Source of the DNA: an uncultured Mycoplasmatota bacterium
GTDB lineage: Bacteria; Bacillota_I; Bacilli_A; RF39; UBA660
DNA: 64,000 bases
Direction of reading: 5' to 3'
Assembly (NCBI GenBank): GCA_947652325.1
Contig: CANTCQ010000001.1
Coordinates: forward strand, 1-64,000
The translations under genes were made by a program, and so were the position numbers. This document shows positions 34,029 to 43,539 of this stretch, one piece after another. Below the pieces are notes generated by a model, which saw only the letters and a list, made by a program, of their open reading frames with translations, was not told where the DNA came from and did not search any database. Position 1 is the stretch's first letter, and each line of letters opens with the position of its first letter.

Positions 34029-35828
34029 ATGGATAAAATTATAAATATTGCTGTGGTTGCTCATGTTGATGCTGGGAAAAGTACGTTAGTGGATGCGTTG
34101 TTATCTCAAAACGGTGTATTTTCTGAACACGAACAACAAGTAGAATGTGTGATGGATAGCAATGATATTGAAAGAGAAAGAGGAATCACAATTTATTCTA
34201 AGAATTGTGCAATTCATTATAAAGATATTAAAATTAATATAGTAGATACTCCAGGTCATGCTGATTTTTCTAGTGAAGTTGAACGAGTAATTAAGACAGT
34301 GGATACGGTTGTTTTGTTAGTAGATTCTGCTGAAGGACCAATGCCTCAAACTAGATTTGTTCTTAAAAAAGCTCTAGAGCAAAATTTACGGCCTATTTTG
34401 TTTATTAACAAGATTGATAAAAAAGATGCAAGACCTTTAGAGGTCGTGGATATGACTTTTAATTTGTTTATGGATTTAAATGCGAGTGATGAACAACTTG
34501 ATTTTCCTATCATTTATGGTATTGCCAGAGATGGAATAGCTAAGAAGTCTTTGGAGGAAGAATCGAATTCTATTGCTCCTCTTTTAGATACGATTTTAGA
34601 AGTTGTAAAACCATTTGAAGGTGATGGTAATGACCCTTTGCAATTACAAATATCTAATCTGGGGTATGATGAGTACATTGGACGACTTGGAATTGGTAGA
34701 GTGACTAAAGGCTCTATTAAACAAGGGCAAACTGTAGCATTATCTAAAAATGATGGTCGTGTCGAAACGTTTAAAATTACGAAATTATTTGTTAATGAAG
34801 GATTAAATAAAGTAGAAAAAAATATTGCTTACTATGGTGATATCGTAACAATTGCAGGCTATAGTGATATCTCTATTGGAGATACAGTTTGTGATAAGGA
34901 TCATGTTGACCCTCTTCCTTCTATTGAAATTGAAAAGCCAACTTTGTCTATGAATTTCTTGGTTAATAATTCACCATTTGTTGGAAGAAGTGGTAAATTT
35001 TTAACCACTCGCCATATTAAAGAAAGACTAGAACGTGAGTTACAAACCAATGTAGGACTTGTTGTAGAATCTTTAGAAAATGCGGATGGTTACAAAGTAA
35101 GTGGTCGAGGTGAATTACATTTATCTATTTTACTTGAAAATATGCGTCGTGAAGGGTATGAATTGTCTGTTTCTAAACCACAAGTTTTAATGGAAGAAAG
35201 AGATGGCAAAAAGTACGAACCATTTGAACGTGTCATTATTAATTGTCCAGAAGAATATTCTGGAACGGTAATTAGTGATATCCAAGAAAGAAAAGGTCAA
35301 CTTTTAGTTGTATCAAATGAAAACAACCAGGCACATTTGGAATTTAGTGCTCCAACACGTGGTTTAATTGGTTATAGAAGTGCTTTTATAACAAATACTC
35401 GTGGAGAAGGTATTATGGTTCGTAGTTTTGAAGATTACAAGCCATATGTAGGAGAAATTACGAGACGTAAAAATGGTGTTTTGGTTTCTATGGAAAATGG
35501 AAAAGCACTAGGGTATTCTTTATGGAATTTACAAGAACGTGGTACTTTAATTATTGAACCAGCAACGGAAGTATATATTGGTATGATAGTTGGTATTCAC
35601 AATCGTGATAATGATTTAGATGTTAATCCTTGCAAGAATAAGAACCTAACTAATACACGTAGTAGTGGGGCAGATGAAGCGATTAATTTAGTAACCCCTA
35701 AAAAGTTTACATTAGAAGAAGCATTAGAATTTATTGAAGATGATGAATATGTAGAGGTCACTCCAACAGACATCCGTTTAAGAAAAGAATATTTAGACCC
35801 AAAAGATAGATATCGAAATCGAAAATAA
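34029..35828 (+). CDS. typA: translational GTPase TypA/BipA
   Basis: 599 residues. GTPase motifs AHVDAGKSTLVDALL, DTPGHADF and NKIDKKDARP, then EF-G-like domains and the TypA-specific C-terminal domain ending in TPTDIRLRKEYLDPKDRYR. It binds the ribosome and aids 50S assembly and stress growth. Single gene with own promoter. Confidence 0.96.
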   Translation: MDKIINIAVVAHVDAGKSTLVDALLSQNGVFSEHEQQVECVMDSNDIERERGITIYSKNCAIHYKDIKINIVDTPGHADFSSEVERVIKTVDTVVLLVDSAEGPMPQTRFVLKKALEQNLRPILFINKIDKKDARPLEVVDMTFNLFMDLNASDEQLDFPIIYGIARDGIAKKSLEEESNSIAPLLDTILEVVKPFEGDGNDPLQLQISNLGYDEYIGRLGIGRVTKGSIKQGQTVALSKNDGRVETFKITKLFVNEGLNKVEKNIAYYGDIVTIAGYSDISIGDTVCDKDHVDPLPSIEIEKPTLSMNFLVNNSPFVGRSGKFLTTRHIKERLERELQTNVGLVVESLENADGYKVSGRGELHLSILLENMRREGYELSVSKPQVLMEERDGKKYEPFERVIINCPEEYSGTVISDIQERKGQLLVVSNENNQAHLEFSAPTRGLIGYRSAFITNTRGEGIMVRSFEDYKPYVGEITRRKNGVLVSMENGKALGYSLWNLQERGTLIIEPATEVYIGMIVGIHNRDNDLDVNPCKNKNLTNTRSSGADEAINLVTPKKFTLEEALEFIEDDEYVEVTPTDIRLRKEYLDPKDRYRNRK

Positions 35829-35896
35829 CAGAAATGTTATTTTTTTCTTTTATTAGGAAAATTGTGTTATACTTTTTTAGATGGTGGAGCTTATAT

Positions 35897-36565
35897 ATGA
35901 AATTAAAGAAAAAAGTAAATGTTGTTTTGGTATTGGTATTGCTTATTATTATTGGAGGTTCTTTTTATACGTTTAATCGCTGGTTTTTTACAAAATATAA
36001 AGATGTAGGAAAAAAAGTGGAAAATCAAAATGTTGAGAATAATAAAGAGAGTGTAGAAAATATGTTAGATGACTCTACTAATAAAAAAGAAGAGATAGAA
36101 AATAAAAAACAAGAAGAAAATAATACCACTTTAAAAGAAGATAGTATAAAACAAAATAAGAAAAAGATAAGACCTTCCGAGATTTATTATTGTTCTGATG
36201 GTGATGTTTTAGATGAAAAAGAATGTATTATGAAAGTAGAGACTTCTGCAACTAAGATTGTGATGAATACTAATGATGAAAGAAAATACTTTCAAGTTAT
36301 TATAGATATTAATGAAGATATTGTACCAATTATGAAAGAAGCTTGTGAAGAAGAAAATGGTATTTTTGAATTAATGGGGAGTAAAGGAGCTTGTAATTTT
36401 CTAATAGATGAGGATGATTCCGAAAAGATTATAGGATATTCTTGTATGGATGGTTATACAAAAGATGGAGACAAGTGTATTAAAGAAGTAAGAATCCCTG
36501 CTAAAGTTCGTTATGATTGTCAAGAAGGATATATATTAGAGGGAGCTTATTGTATTTTAAAATAG
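35897..36565 (+). CDS. membrane-anchored Cys-repeat surface protein
   Basis: 222 residues from ATG 35897, with GGTGGAG and TGTTATACT upstream (the track's 35834 start precedes the promoter). A transmembrane helix is followed by an acidic/Asn/Lys linker and a C-terminal region with short repeats of the form Y-x-C-x-D/E-G-Y-x-x-x-G-x-x-C: IIGYSCMDGYTKDGDKCIK and VRYDCQEGYILEGAYCILK. These look like small EGF/sushi-like disulfide modules. Function unknown. Confidence 0.7.
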   Translation: MKLKKKVNVVLVLVLLIIIGGSFYTFNRWFFTKYKDVGKKVENQNVENNKESVENMLDDSTNKKEEIENKKQEENNTTLKEDSIKQNKKKIRPSEIYYCSDGDVLDEKECIMKVETSATKIVMNTNDERKYFQVIIDINEDIVPIMKEACEEENGIFELMGSKGACNFLIDEDDSEKIIGYSCMDGYTKDGDKCIKEVRIPAKVRYDCQEGYILEGAYCILK

Positions 36566-36694
36566 TTTGATTATTTTTGGCTTAAAATAGATATAAAAGT
36601 GGTGGCAGTAAAATAGATAGATAAAGAATATTTAAAGTTTATAAAACCAAAAATATAGGTTAGAATACAATTCATAAAGAAGGAAGGTATATTT

Positions 36695-37276
36695 ATGGAA
36701 AAAAGTTTAGAAATAGGAGATATTATTTGTATTTATTTAAAAGATTTATATTTTTTTGATATATTTTCAGAAGAATTTAATATAGAAAAATTTCAATTCT
36801 TATATTACATAAGACCCTTTTTTAATAATTCGGAATTATCAGGGTCACAAAAAATAAGTGAAAAATGGGTCACTTTATTACGTTATGATGGAAATGATAG
36901 ATTTATATAATATTATACTGGAATGCCAATTTTTTTATTGCCAACGGAACTAATATCTTTCAATGAAGTTTTAGATTATTTCCATTTATATAATTTTTTA
37001 GTGGATCGTCCTTTATTTTTTGATAAAGAAAATACTGTTTCTTTTAATAATGTGATAAAAAATAAAATTTTAATGCAACAAGAAAATGCAGATAATATTT
37101 TTAGCGCAATAGATAGAGCCCAAATTTATGCTATAGAAAATTTTAAGGCAATGACCGATAAATTAGTTCGTTTTGATGCTCCATATGCCTATGAAGAAAA
37201 TGCTGTTTATAATTTTACGCATGGTTTAAGTTTAGCAAGAGAATTGCCAATTAATAAAGAAGAGACTTCAGAATAA
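36695..37276 (+). pseudogene. hypothetical gene interrupted by one in-frame stop
   Basis: ATG 36695 has AAGGAAGG upstream. The frame stops at TAA 36908-36910 (NDRFI*) but the same frame reads on as YYTGMPIFLLPTELISFNEV to 37276. The whole would be about 193 residues. The second part has no ribosome binding site before its ATG 36923. A nonsense change (or sequencing error) in a single gene is the simplest reading. No family recognised; segments include FFDIFSEEFNIEKFQFLYYI and VRFDAPYAYEENAVYNF. Confidence 0.6.
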
Positions 37277-37279
37277 AAT

Positions 37280-37308
37280 TTGCATTTTTTTATATTTGTT
37301 TGTATACT
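37280..37308 (+). promoter_or_regulatory. promoter of lysS
   Basis: TTGCAT, 17-bp spacer, TATACT at 37303-37308. It follows directly on the preceding stop codon. Confidence 0.7.
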
Positions 37309-37333
37309 AGATACAATTAAAGGAAGTGGGAAA

Positions 37334-38797
37334 ATGGAAAGAACATTTACAGAACAAGAATTGGTTAGAAGAGAGAAATTAAGAAATATTAAAAATCCAT
37401 ATCCTGAGAAATACGAAATTAATTATGAATTGAAAGATGCAAGCAAATTACCCGATGAAACAACAGGTGTACGTGTAGCTGGAAGAATTGTTTTAATGCG
37501 TAAAATGGGGAAGATGTCTTTCTTAACAATTGGAGACTTAGAAGGAAAAATTCAAATCTCTATCAAAGTTGATGTGGTTGGGGAAGAAGCGTACACTGAA
37601 TTTAAAAATAATTTTGATTTAGGAGATTTTATTGGAGTAGAAGGAGAAGTTTTTACTACCCATACTGGGGAAAAAACGGTTCGGGCAAATTCTTTTACCT
37701 TTTTAGGAAAAGCTTTAAAACCGTTACCTGAGAAATTTCATGGTTTAGAAGATATTGAAACTATTTATCGTAATCGTTATGTAGATTTAATTATGAACGA
37801 TGAGTCAAAAAATAAATTTTTACTTCGCAGTCGTTTAATTTGGGAGATTCGAAGCTATTTACATAGTCTTGGGTATATTGAGATTGAAACACCGATTTTA
37901 AATAATAAAGCAAGTGGAGCTACTGCAAAGCCTTTCGTTACGCATCATAATGCTTTAGATATTGATTTATTTTTGCGTATTGCTCCTGAAACGTATTTAA
38001 AAAGGGCTGTTGTTGGAGGATTTACGAAGGTTTTTGAAATTGCTCGATGTTTCCGTAATGAAGGAATGGATGCAACCCACCTACAAGATTTTACTATGAT
38101 TGAAGGATATGGTGCGTATTTAAATTATGAAGATAATATGAAGCTATTGCGTGAAATGTTGCAAACGATTGTAAAAAATTTATTTGGTACTCTACATATT
38201 CAAATTGGAGATAAAATGGTGGATTTAAGTGGAGAATGGGAACAGGCTACTTTTCGCGATTTAATATTGCGTTATTCTTCTATTGATATCGATATTTACA
38301 ATACAAAAGAAGCTCTTTTAGCTAAAATAAAAGAAGATAAAATTGAAATTGATAGTGATGTACCACTAGAAAATTTAGGATATGGAAATTTAGTAGACCA
38401 ACTTTATAAAAAGGTAGCAAGACCGAATATAGTGGAACCACTTTATATGATAAGCCATCCGATTAGTTTATCTCCACTTGCACGTGCAAATGATGAAAAT
38501 CCTATGATTACGGACCGTTTCCAACTTATTATTAATGGAGCAGAAATTATTAATGCCTATTCCGAATTAGTGGACCCTAGGGAACAAGAAAAAAGATTGC
38601 TAAATCAAGCTGAATTAAAAGCACAAGGAGATGAAGAGGCAATGCCAATGGATTATGATTATATTGAGGCTATGGAATATGGAATGCCTCCAATTTCTGG
38701 GTGGGGAATGGGAATTGATAGACTCATGCAACTTTTAACAAATTCTGATAATATTAAAGATTGTATTTTATTTCCGCTTATGAAACCAAAAGATTGA
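37334..38797 (+). CDS. lysS: lysyl-tRNA synthetase, class II
   Basis: 487 residues from ATG 37334 after GGAAGTGGG; the track's earlier start lies upstream of the promoter. The OB-fold anticodon domain (GVRVAGRIVLMRKMGKMSFL) is followed by class II motifs: motif 2 FRNEGMDATHLQDFTMIEGY and motif 3 GWGMGIDRLMQLL. It charges tRNA-Lys. Single gene with terminator downstream. Confidence 0.97.
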   Translation: MERTFTEQELVRREKLRNIKNPYPEKYEINYELKDASKLPDETTGVRVAGRIVLMRKMGKMSFLTIGDLEGKIQISIKVDVVGEEAYTEFKNNFDLGDFIGVEGEVFTTHTGEKTVRANSFTFLGKALKPLPEKFHGLEDIETIYRNRYVDLIMNDESKNKFLLRSRLIWEIRSYLHSLGYIEIETPILNNKASGATAKPFVTHHNALDIDLFLRIAPETYLKRAVVGGFTKVFEIARCFRNEGMDATHLQDFTMIEGYGAYLNYEDNMKLLREMLQTIVKNLFGTLHIQIGDKMVDLSGEWEQATFRDLILRYSSIDIDIYNTKEALLAKIKEDKIEIDSDVPLENLGYGNLVDQLYKKVARPNIVEPLYMISHPISLSPLARANDENPMITDRFQLIINGAEIINAYSELVDPREQEKRLLNQAELKAQGDEEAMPMDYDYIEAMEYGMPPISGWGMGIDRLMQLLTNSDNIKDCILFPLMKPKD

Positions 38798-38821
38798 TAA
38801 AAATTCATTTAAATTTCACAG

Positions 38822-38848
38822 AAAAGAGACATAAATCTCTTTTTTTTG
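38822..38848 (+). terminator. terminator after lysS
   Basis: AAAAGAGA / TCTCTTTT stem with loop CATAAA and T run. Confidence 0.75.
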
Positions 38849-38858
38849 TATTATTTTG

Positions 38859-38867
38859 TGTTATAAT
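38859..38867 (+). promoter_or_regulatory. extended -10 promoter
   Basis: TGTTATAAT with TATAAT at 38862-38867, before AGGAGG and a TTG start. Confidence 0.6.
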
Positions 38868-38888
38868 TTTGGCTAGGAGGTAAGTAAT

Positions 38889-40316
38889 TTGAAAAAAATG
38901 AAAAATATGTTTGAAAGACATGATTTACTAAAAATTGTACTTTTGGGAATTTTTTTGACACTTGTACTTACATGGATTATTCCTTATGGGTATTTTTCTG
39001 GAAGTACATTTACAAGTAACGGTTTAGGAAGAATAGGACTATCTGATATTTTTTTGTCTAGTATTTTTAGTACGAATTTTTTTATGCAGCAACTTTTGTT
39101 TATTATTAGTGTTGGTATATTTTATGCCATTTTAACAAAAGTAAGTGGTTATAAAGCTTTAGTTTCTAAAATAGCTACATTTTTTAAAGGAAAGGAAAAA
39201 GTATTTGCTATTATTGCTTCATTATGTGTTACACTTTTAACTACATTTTTAGCCCAAACTTATGTAGTTGTATTGTTTATTCCTTTTATTATTAATATAG
39301 CACATGAATTAAAATTTGATAAAATTACAGCTTTTATGTGTTCTTTCGGCTCTATGCTTGTTGGTATTTTAGGTGCTACTTATGGAACAGAAGGTTTTGT
39401 TTATTTTGTTAATTATTTAAATAATTATCAAACAGTTTCCTTAACGACTAAGATTGGTGTTCGTTTTGGAATTTTAATCTTCACTTTTGGTCTTTATAAT
39501 TTCTTTATGATTCGATATATACGTAAAGTTGAAAATGAAAAGAAAAAAGAAGAAATTGAAGATTTGTTTTTAATGGAAGAGGAAAAAAAGGCAAAAATTT
39601 GGCCAATGGCACTTTTTTTTGGAATCTTATTTGTTTTTGCCATTTTGGGATATGTAAATTGGACAGAAAATTTTGATATTACTATTTTTGAAGATTTTCA
39701 TACATGGTTAACTGAATTAAAAATAGGAGATTATACTGTAATTGGATATATTCTTGGTAATAATGCTAAAGCACTTGGAACTTGGGATTTATATGGTATT
39801 ACGGTTATAATGGCTGTATTGTTATTATTGTCTATCATCATTTATCGTGTCAAGTTAGATACAGTATTTGATGGAATTACAGAGGGTATTCAAAAAATAA
39901 TGAAACCAGTTCTTATTTTATTATTTGTTTATATCATATTTGTCTTTATTTATTGGGCACCTTTTACCATTACTATTTCCAATTGGATTTTAGAATTATC
40001 TGAAAGTTTTAATCCATTTCTTACTACGATTTCTGCTGCTATTTCTTCTTTATTTCACATTGATTTTGGTTATACCGGATTTGCGTTAGGAAGTTATATG
40101 GCAAGTCAATTTGGAAGTTCATTTGATATTGGTTTTCTTATCTATGTAGTTATTAATGGACTTATTGGTTTTATTGCTCCAACAGGTGCGATTTTATTAC
40201 TTGGTCTTTCTTATATGAATATTCCATATAAAACTTGGATTAAAAATATTTGGAAATTTGTGCTTATTTTATTAACTATACTTTTATTTCTATTTGTTTT
40301 ATTATCCTATGTTTAA
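38889..40316 (+). CDS. YfcC-like (ion transporter superfamily) membrane transporter
   Basis: 475 residues and about 11-12 transmembrane helices. TTG 38889 is 8 nt from GGAGG and preferred over ATG 38898. The first part has WIIPYGYFSGSTF and the internal loop FKGKEKVFAIIASLCVTLL. A loop of about 40 charged residues lies in the middle, and the last part has GFIAPTGAILLLGLSYMNIPY. This fits the YfcC/C4-dicarboxylate/arginine-type anaerobic carriers. The substrate is unknown. Confidence 0.7.
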   Translation: MKKMKNMFERHDLLKIVLLGIFLTLVLTWIIPYGYFSGSTFTSNGLGRIGLSDIFLSSIFSTNFFMQQLLFIISVGIFYAILTKVSGYKALVSKIATFFKGKEKVFAIIASLCVTLLTTFLAQTYVVVLFIPFIINIAHELKFDKITAFMCSFGSMLVGILGATYGTEGFVYFVNYLNNYQTVSLTTKIGVRFGILIFTFGLYNFFMIRYIRKVENEKKKEEIEDLFLMEEEKKAKIWPMALFFGILFVFAILGYVNWTENFDITIFEDFHTWLTELKIGDYTVIGYILGNNAKALGTWDLYGITVIMAVLLLLSIIIYRVKLDTVFDGITEGIQKIMKPVLILLFVYIIFVFIYWAPFTITISNWILELSESFNPFLTTISAAISSLFHIDFGYTGFALGSYMASQFGSSFDIGFLIYVVINGLIGFIAPTGAILLLGLSYMNIPYKTWIKNIWKFVLILLTILLFLFVLLSYV

Positions 40317-40432
40317 GAGAAAAAGCTATCTTTATATGATGGCTTTTTTTATTTTTTTCTATTGAGTTTTTTAGTTTCATAAATTATAATGAAGATAATA
40401 ATAAGTTAGAAGTCTAGGGGGGACTTGGTATT

Positions 40433-41110
40433 ATGGAACTAAAAGAGATGAAAAATTTTTCTTTACTTCAAGAATACATTGTAACGAAAAAACGAAATTT
40501 AAATTATTTTGAAGATACTATAATTAGTGAAATTTATCCATATTATCAAGAAAAACAATTGTTTTTTTTAGTAAAAGCAGGAGAGACAGATTTATCTTAT
40601 TTATGTCAAAAATATGCTAAAGTTTTTTCTTGTTATTCCATTGCCAAAACTTTTGTGTCAATAGCGAATGAAAATGGAAGATTTTATGTAAAATGCCATC
40701 AAATACAAGGATGGAAATCAGTAAAATATCCTTTTTTGAGTGAAAGTATTTATCAACCCATTTATTATGATGTATGGTATCCATATCCTGTCGGTCTAAC
40801 AGAAGGATACGATTATATTCCTCTTTTTCAAGATGAGTTTGTAGCAGTTGTTCTTTTTCCTATTCGAATTATGGAGTGTCCTTTTATTAATCCTTTGTAT
40901 AATCGAAATTTATTTCAATATTCTTTTTCTGTAAGTCAAGAAAAATCTTGTGATATTATAAGAAATAATGGAATGGATTTATCATACCAATATTTGTCTT
41001 ATGATGAAACATTCAATAGTTTAGGGGTGAATGGCTATTACGAAATGTATCCGTATTATCTAGAACAAAAAACAGAATTAAAAAGAATTTTACAAAACAA
41101 TAAAATGTAG
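40433..41110 (+). CDS. hypothetical protein
   Basis: 225 residues, rich in Tyr and Phe, with no membrane segment. Descriptive segments are KAGETDLSYLCQKYAKVFSC and PIYYDVWYPYPVGLTEGYDY. GGGGGGA lies upstream of ATG 40433. No motif is recognised. Confidence 0.6.
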   Translation: MELKEMKNFSLLQEYIVTKKRNLNYFEDTIISEIYPYYQEKQLFFLVKAGETDLSYLCQKYAKVFSCYSIAKTFVSIANENGRFYVKCHQIQGWKSVKYPFLSESIYQPIYYDVWYPYPVGLTEGYDYIPLFQDEFVAVVLFPIRIMECPFINPLYNRNLFQYSFSVSQEKSCDIIRNNGMDLSYQYLSYDETFNSLGVNGYYEMYPYYLEQKTELKRILQNNKM

Positions 41111-41143
41111 TTGTTTATCCTTTTTTATTTTTTTGTTTTTGCA

Positions 41144-41149
41144 TATAAT
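41144..41149 (+). promoter_or_regulatory. -10 element before the cysE-like gene
   Basis: TATAAT at 41144-41149. If used, transcription begins near 41157 and the ATG at 41158 would have no leader, which favours ATG 41167. Confidence 0.5.
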
Positions 41150-41166
41150 AAAATGAGATGGTATAT

Positions 41167-41667
41167 ATGCATTTTATAAAAGAACAAATTCTTTTGATTC
41201 AAAAAAAAGACCCCGCTATTAAAAGCGTTTGGGAAGTATTTTTATATCCTAGTTTTCGAGCGCAATTTTACTATAAAATTTCTCATTTTTTTTATCAAAG
41301 AAAACATTATTTTTGGGCACGTTATTTTTCTGAAAAAGGAAAAAGAAAAACAGGAATTGAAATTCATCCAGGAGCAACAATTGGGAAAAATTTATTTATT
41401 GACCATGGAATGGGTGTTGTAATTGGAGAAACAGCTATTTTACATGATAATATTACTTTATATCATGGTGTAACATTAGGTGGTGTTTGTAGCAATCGAG
41501 GTAAAAGACATCCTACTATTTTAAGTAACGTTTTGATTGGTGCTCATGCTCAAGTGTTAGGGAATATTACAATAGGAGAAAATTCTAAAATAGGAGCGGG
41601 AGCGGTAGTGTTAAAAGATGTAAAGTCAAATTCTATTGTTGTTGGAATTCCTGCAAAATACAAATAA
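41167..41667 (+). CDS. cysE: serine O-acetyltransferase (CysE/EpsC type)
   Basis: 166 residues from ATG 41167. The left-handed parallel beta-helix hexapeptide repeats are clear: [47 protein letters not shown] and [16 protein letters not shown]. The motif [13 protein letters not shown] is that of serine acetyltransferases. It makes O-acetylserine from serine and acetyl-CoA, the first step to cysteine. It is the short form lacking most of the N-terminal domain of the E. coli enzyme. No cysK nearby. Confidence 0.9.
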   Translation: MHFIKEQILLIQKKDPAIKSVWEVFLYPSFRAQFYYKISHFFYQRKHYFWARYFSEKGKRKTGIEIHPGATIGKNLFIDHGMGVVIGETAILHDNITLYHGVTLGGVCSNRGKRHPTILSNVLIGAHAQVLGNITIGENSKIGAGAVVLKDVKSNSIVVGIPAKYK

Positions 41668-41766
41668 ATTTATTATTTTAAAAATATAATAATAATATAA
41701 AAATAATATATTGTATTATTTATTTGGCTTTTAAAAAAATGTAAAAAAAGTGTCTTTCTTCTTCAT

Positions 41767-41795
41767 TTGCCTATTTGATAAAAAAACGTTACAAT
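41767..41795 (+). promoter_or_regulatory. promoter of the 41820 gene
   Basis: TTGCCT, 17-bp spacer, TACAAT at 41790-41795. GAAGGTA is the ribosome binding site. Confidence 0.65.
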
Positions 41796-41819
41796 AATTT
41801 ATAAAGAAGGTAATGTAGT

Positions 41820-42932
41820 ATGCATCTTATAAAAAAAGCTAAAAAAAGAAGAATTTTCTTTTTGTTATTGATGATTATTTTTCTTTTCTATATTGGGTTA
41901 CGAAGTAAGAATTATGAAAAAAAATATACGGTGAACAATGTATCTATTACAGAGCGCTATTTAAAAAAAGAGAGGGAATATCAATTTGTGTTTGAAGTTG
42001 AAGGACATACTTTTTTTGTTCCAATAGCACGTAAATATATGCATAAAAAAAGTTTTGTAAAAAATATAGAGGTTCGCAAAAATGATGATACGATTTGTAT
42101 TTTTCCAGAAAGTGTACAATTTTCTTTTATGCCTCTTTGTAAAAAGAACAATGAGTATATTAGTTATCATTTAATTGAAGAAGAAGATATAGTTTCCAAA
42201 GACTATAAAAAAGAATATCTAGAAGACGAAAAAAATTTTGGAAATTTAAAATTGTATCATTTAAATCATCATAAATACTATATCTGGAATTATAAAGGGT
42301 TTTGGGTTATGGATGAAGACAATCAAAAAGAAATTTCATTATTTACAAATGATGTTTATACCATTCCACTAGCTACTCAAGTAGGAGATTTTCTTTTACT
42401 TGCTGATTACAATAGTCGCTTTGTTTTTCAAAAATTTTATGTCATTTCAAGTAAAAATGATAAAGTACGGGAATTGCTTTTGCCAAGTGAGTTGCCTTAT
42501 GAATCGTATTTTTTAGGTTCTACTTCTAAAAAGGTTTATTTAGTTGATAAAAAAAATAAAAAGGAATATGAAATTTATCCTAAACGACTTTCTATTACTA
42601 ATGTTACGCAAAATAATAAAGGCAAAATTTTAGTAAATGGGGCTTGGGAATCGATTGGGATGCAATCTTTAATTGCCAAGGAAGAAAAATTTAGTTTTAA
42701 AAAATCCATTTCCTATGTTTTAGAAGATGAAGTCTTGTATGCAATAACAATGCAAAATAAAACAAAAGTTTCGAATCAAAAAGTGAAAGAAATTGTGTAT
42801 CAAAATACAGATGAAGTTTATTATATAGTAGATGATAAGTTATATTATTATAATGTTTTTGAAGGTGAAGTATTGGTAATGTCTTATTTTGAATGGAATT
42901 TTAATTATAAAAATATGATATATGTTTTTTAA
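41820..42932 (+). CDS. membrane-anchored extracellular protein, unknown
   Basis: 370 residues. A basic N-terminus and one transmembrane helix (IFFLLLMIIFLFYIGLRS) are followed by about 335 residues of beta-rich sequence with repeated Y-x-x-x-W/Y patterns (YYIWNYKGFWVMDEDNQKEI, EVYYIVDDKLYYYNVFEGEV). These resemble propeller or WD-like blades, but I cannot assign a family. Secreted side by topology. Confidence 0.6.
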   Translation: MHLIKKAKKRRIFFLLLMIIFLFYIGLRSKNYEKKYTVNNVSITERYLKKEREYQFVFEVEGHTFFVPIARKYMHKKSFVKNIEVRKNDDTICIFPESVQFSFMPLCKKNNEYISYHLIEEEDIVSKDYKKEYLEDEKNFGNLKLYHLNHHKYYIWNYKGFWVMDEDNQKEISLFTNDVYTIPLATQVGDFLLLADYNSRFVFQKFYVISSKNDKVRELLLPSELPYESYFLGSTSKKVYLVDKKNKKEYEIYPKRLSITNVTQNNKGKILVNGAWESIGMQSLIAKEEKFSFKKSISYVLEDEVLYAITMQNKTKVSNQKVKEIVYQNTDEVYYIVDDKLYYYNVFEGEVLVMSYFEWNFNYKNMIYVF

Positions 42933-42983
42933 AATCTATCTTTATCTATCTTTTTTTAACCAAAATTTTATGTGGGCATATTG

Positions 42984-42989
42984 TATAAT
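42984..42989 (+). promoter_or_regulatory. -10 element before the LysM gene
   Basis: TATAAT at 42984-42989, then GGAGTGGTGAT and ATG 43002. The ORF track's start at 42972 lies upstream of it. Confidence 0.55.
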
Positions 42990-43001
42990 AGGAGTGGTGA
43001 T

Positions 43002-43451
43002 ATGTTCGATAAGTATTCGTTAAAAAAGGGAGAAACTTTGGAAAATGTGGCACGTAGGTTTCATACCAATGTCGGAGTTTTAAAAGATATTAATAATATT
43101 TATTATGATGAACAAATTAGAGCAGGAATGGATGTTATTGTTCCTAAAAACAAAGAGAATTATTTTAATTATTATGTCATTGAAAAAGGAGATACTTTGT
43201 ATGAAATTGCTAGAAAGTATAATATAAATCCAGAACTTTTAGCTAGTATGAATGGACTTGATATAGATGATTATATTTATCCAAACCAAGAAATTTTAAT
43301 TCCTAAAAGTGGGTATAGTTATTATATTACCAAAGAAGGGGATACAATAGAAACGGTATCTAATGTTTTTTCTATAAGTGATAAAGATTTGCTTACGCAC
43401 AATCCGATTATTTATCTATTAGCTGGGCAAATTTTAGTTAAGAAAAAATAA
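43002..43451 (+). CDS. triple LysM-domain protein
   Basis: 149 residues from ATG 43002, almost wholly made of three LysM modules: YSLKKGETLENVARRFHTNV, YYVIEKGDTLYEIARKYNIN and a weaker YYITKEGDTIETVSNVFSIS. LysM binds GlcNAc-containing glycans such as peptidoglycan. There is no signal peptide, as in SafA- or SpoVID-associated coat proteins, so a spore-coat or cytosolic-release role is possible. No catalytic domain. Confidence 0.85.
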   Translation: MFDKYSLKKGETLENVARRFHTNVGVLKDINNIYYDEQIRAGMDVIVPKNKENYFNYYVIEKGDTLYEIARKYNINPELLASMNGLDIDDYIYPNQEILIPKSGYSYYITKEGDTIETVSNVFSISDKDLLTHNPIIYLLAGQILVKKK

Positions 43452-43513
43452 AAATTTTGTTTAAATAAAGGATGGAAATATCACTTTTCTAACCTTTTTT
43501 TTTATGCTATGAT

Positions 43514-43519
43514 TATAAT
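43514..43519 (+). promoter_or_regulatory. -10 element
   Basis: TATAAT at 43514-43519, about 20 nt before the likely start codon at 43540. Confidence 0.45.
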
Positions 43520-43539
43520 AAGAAAAAGAGTTGATACTA

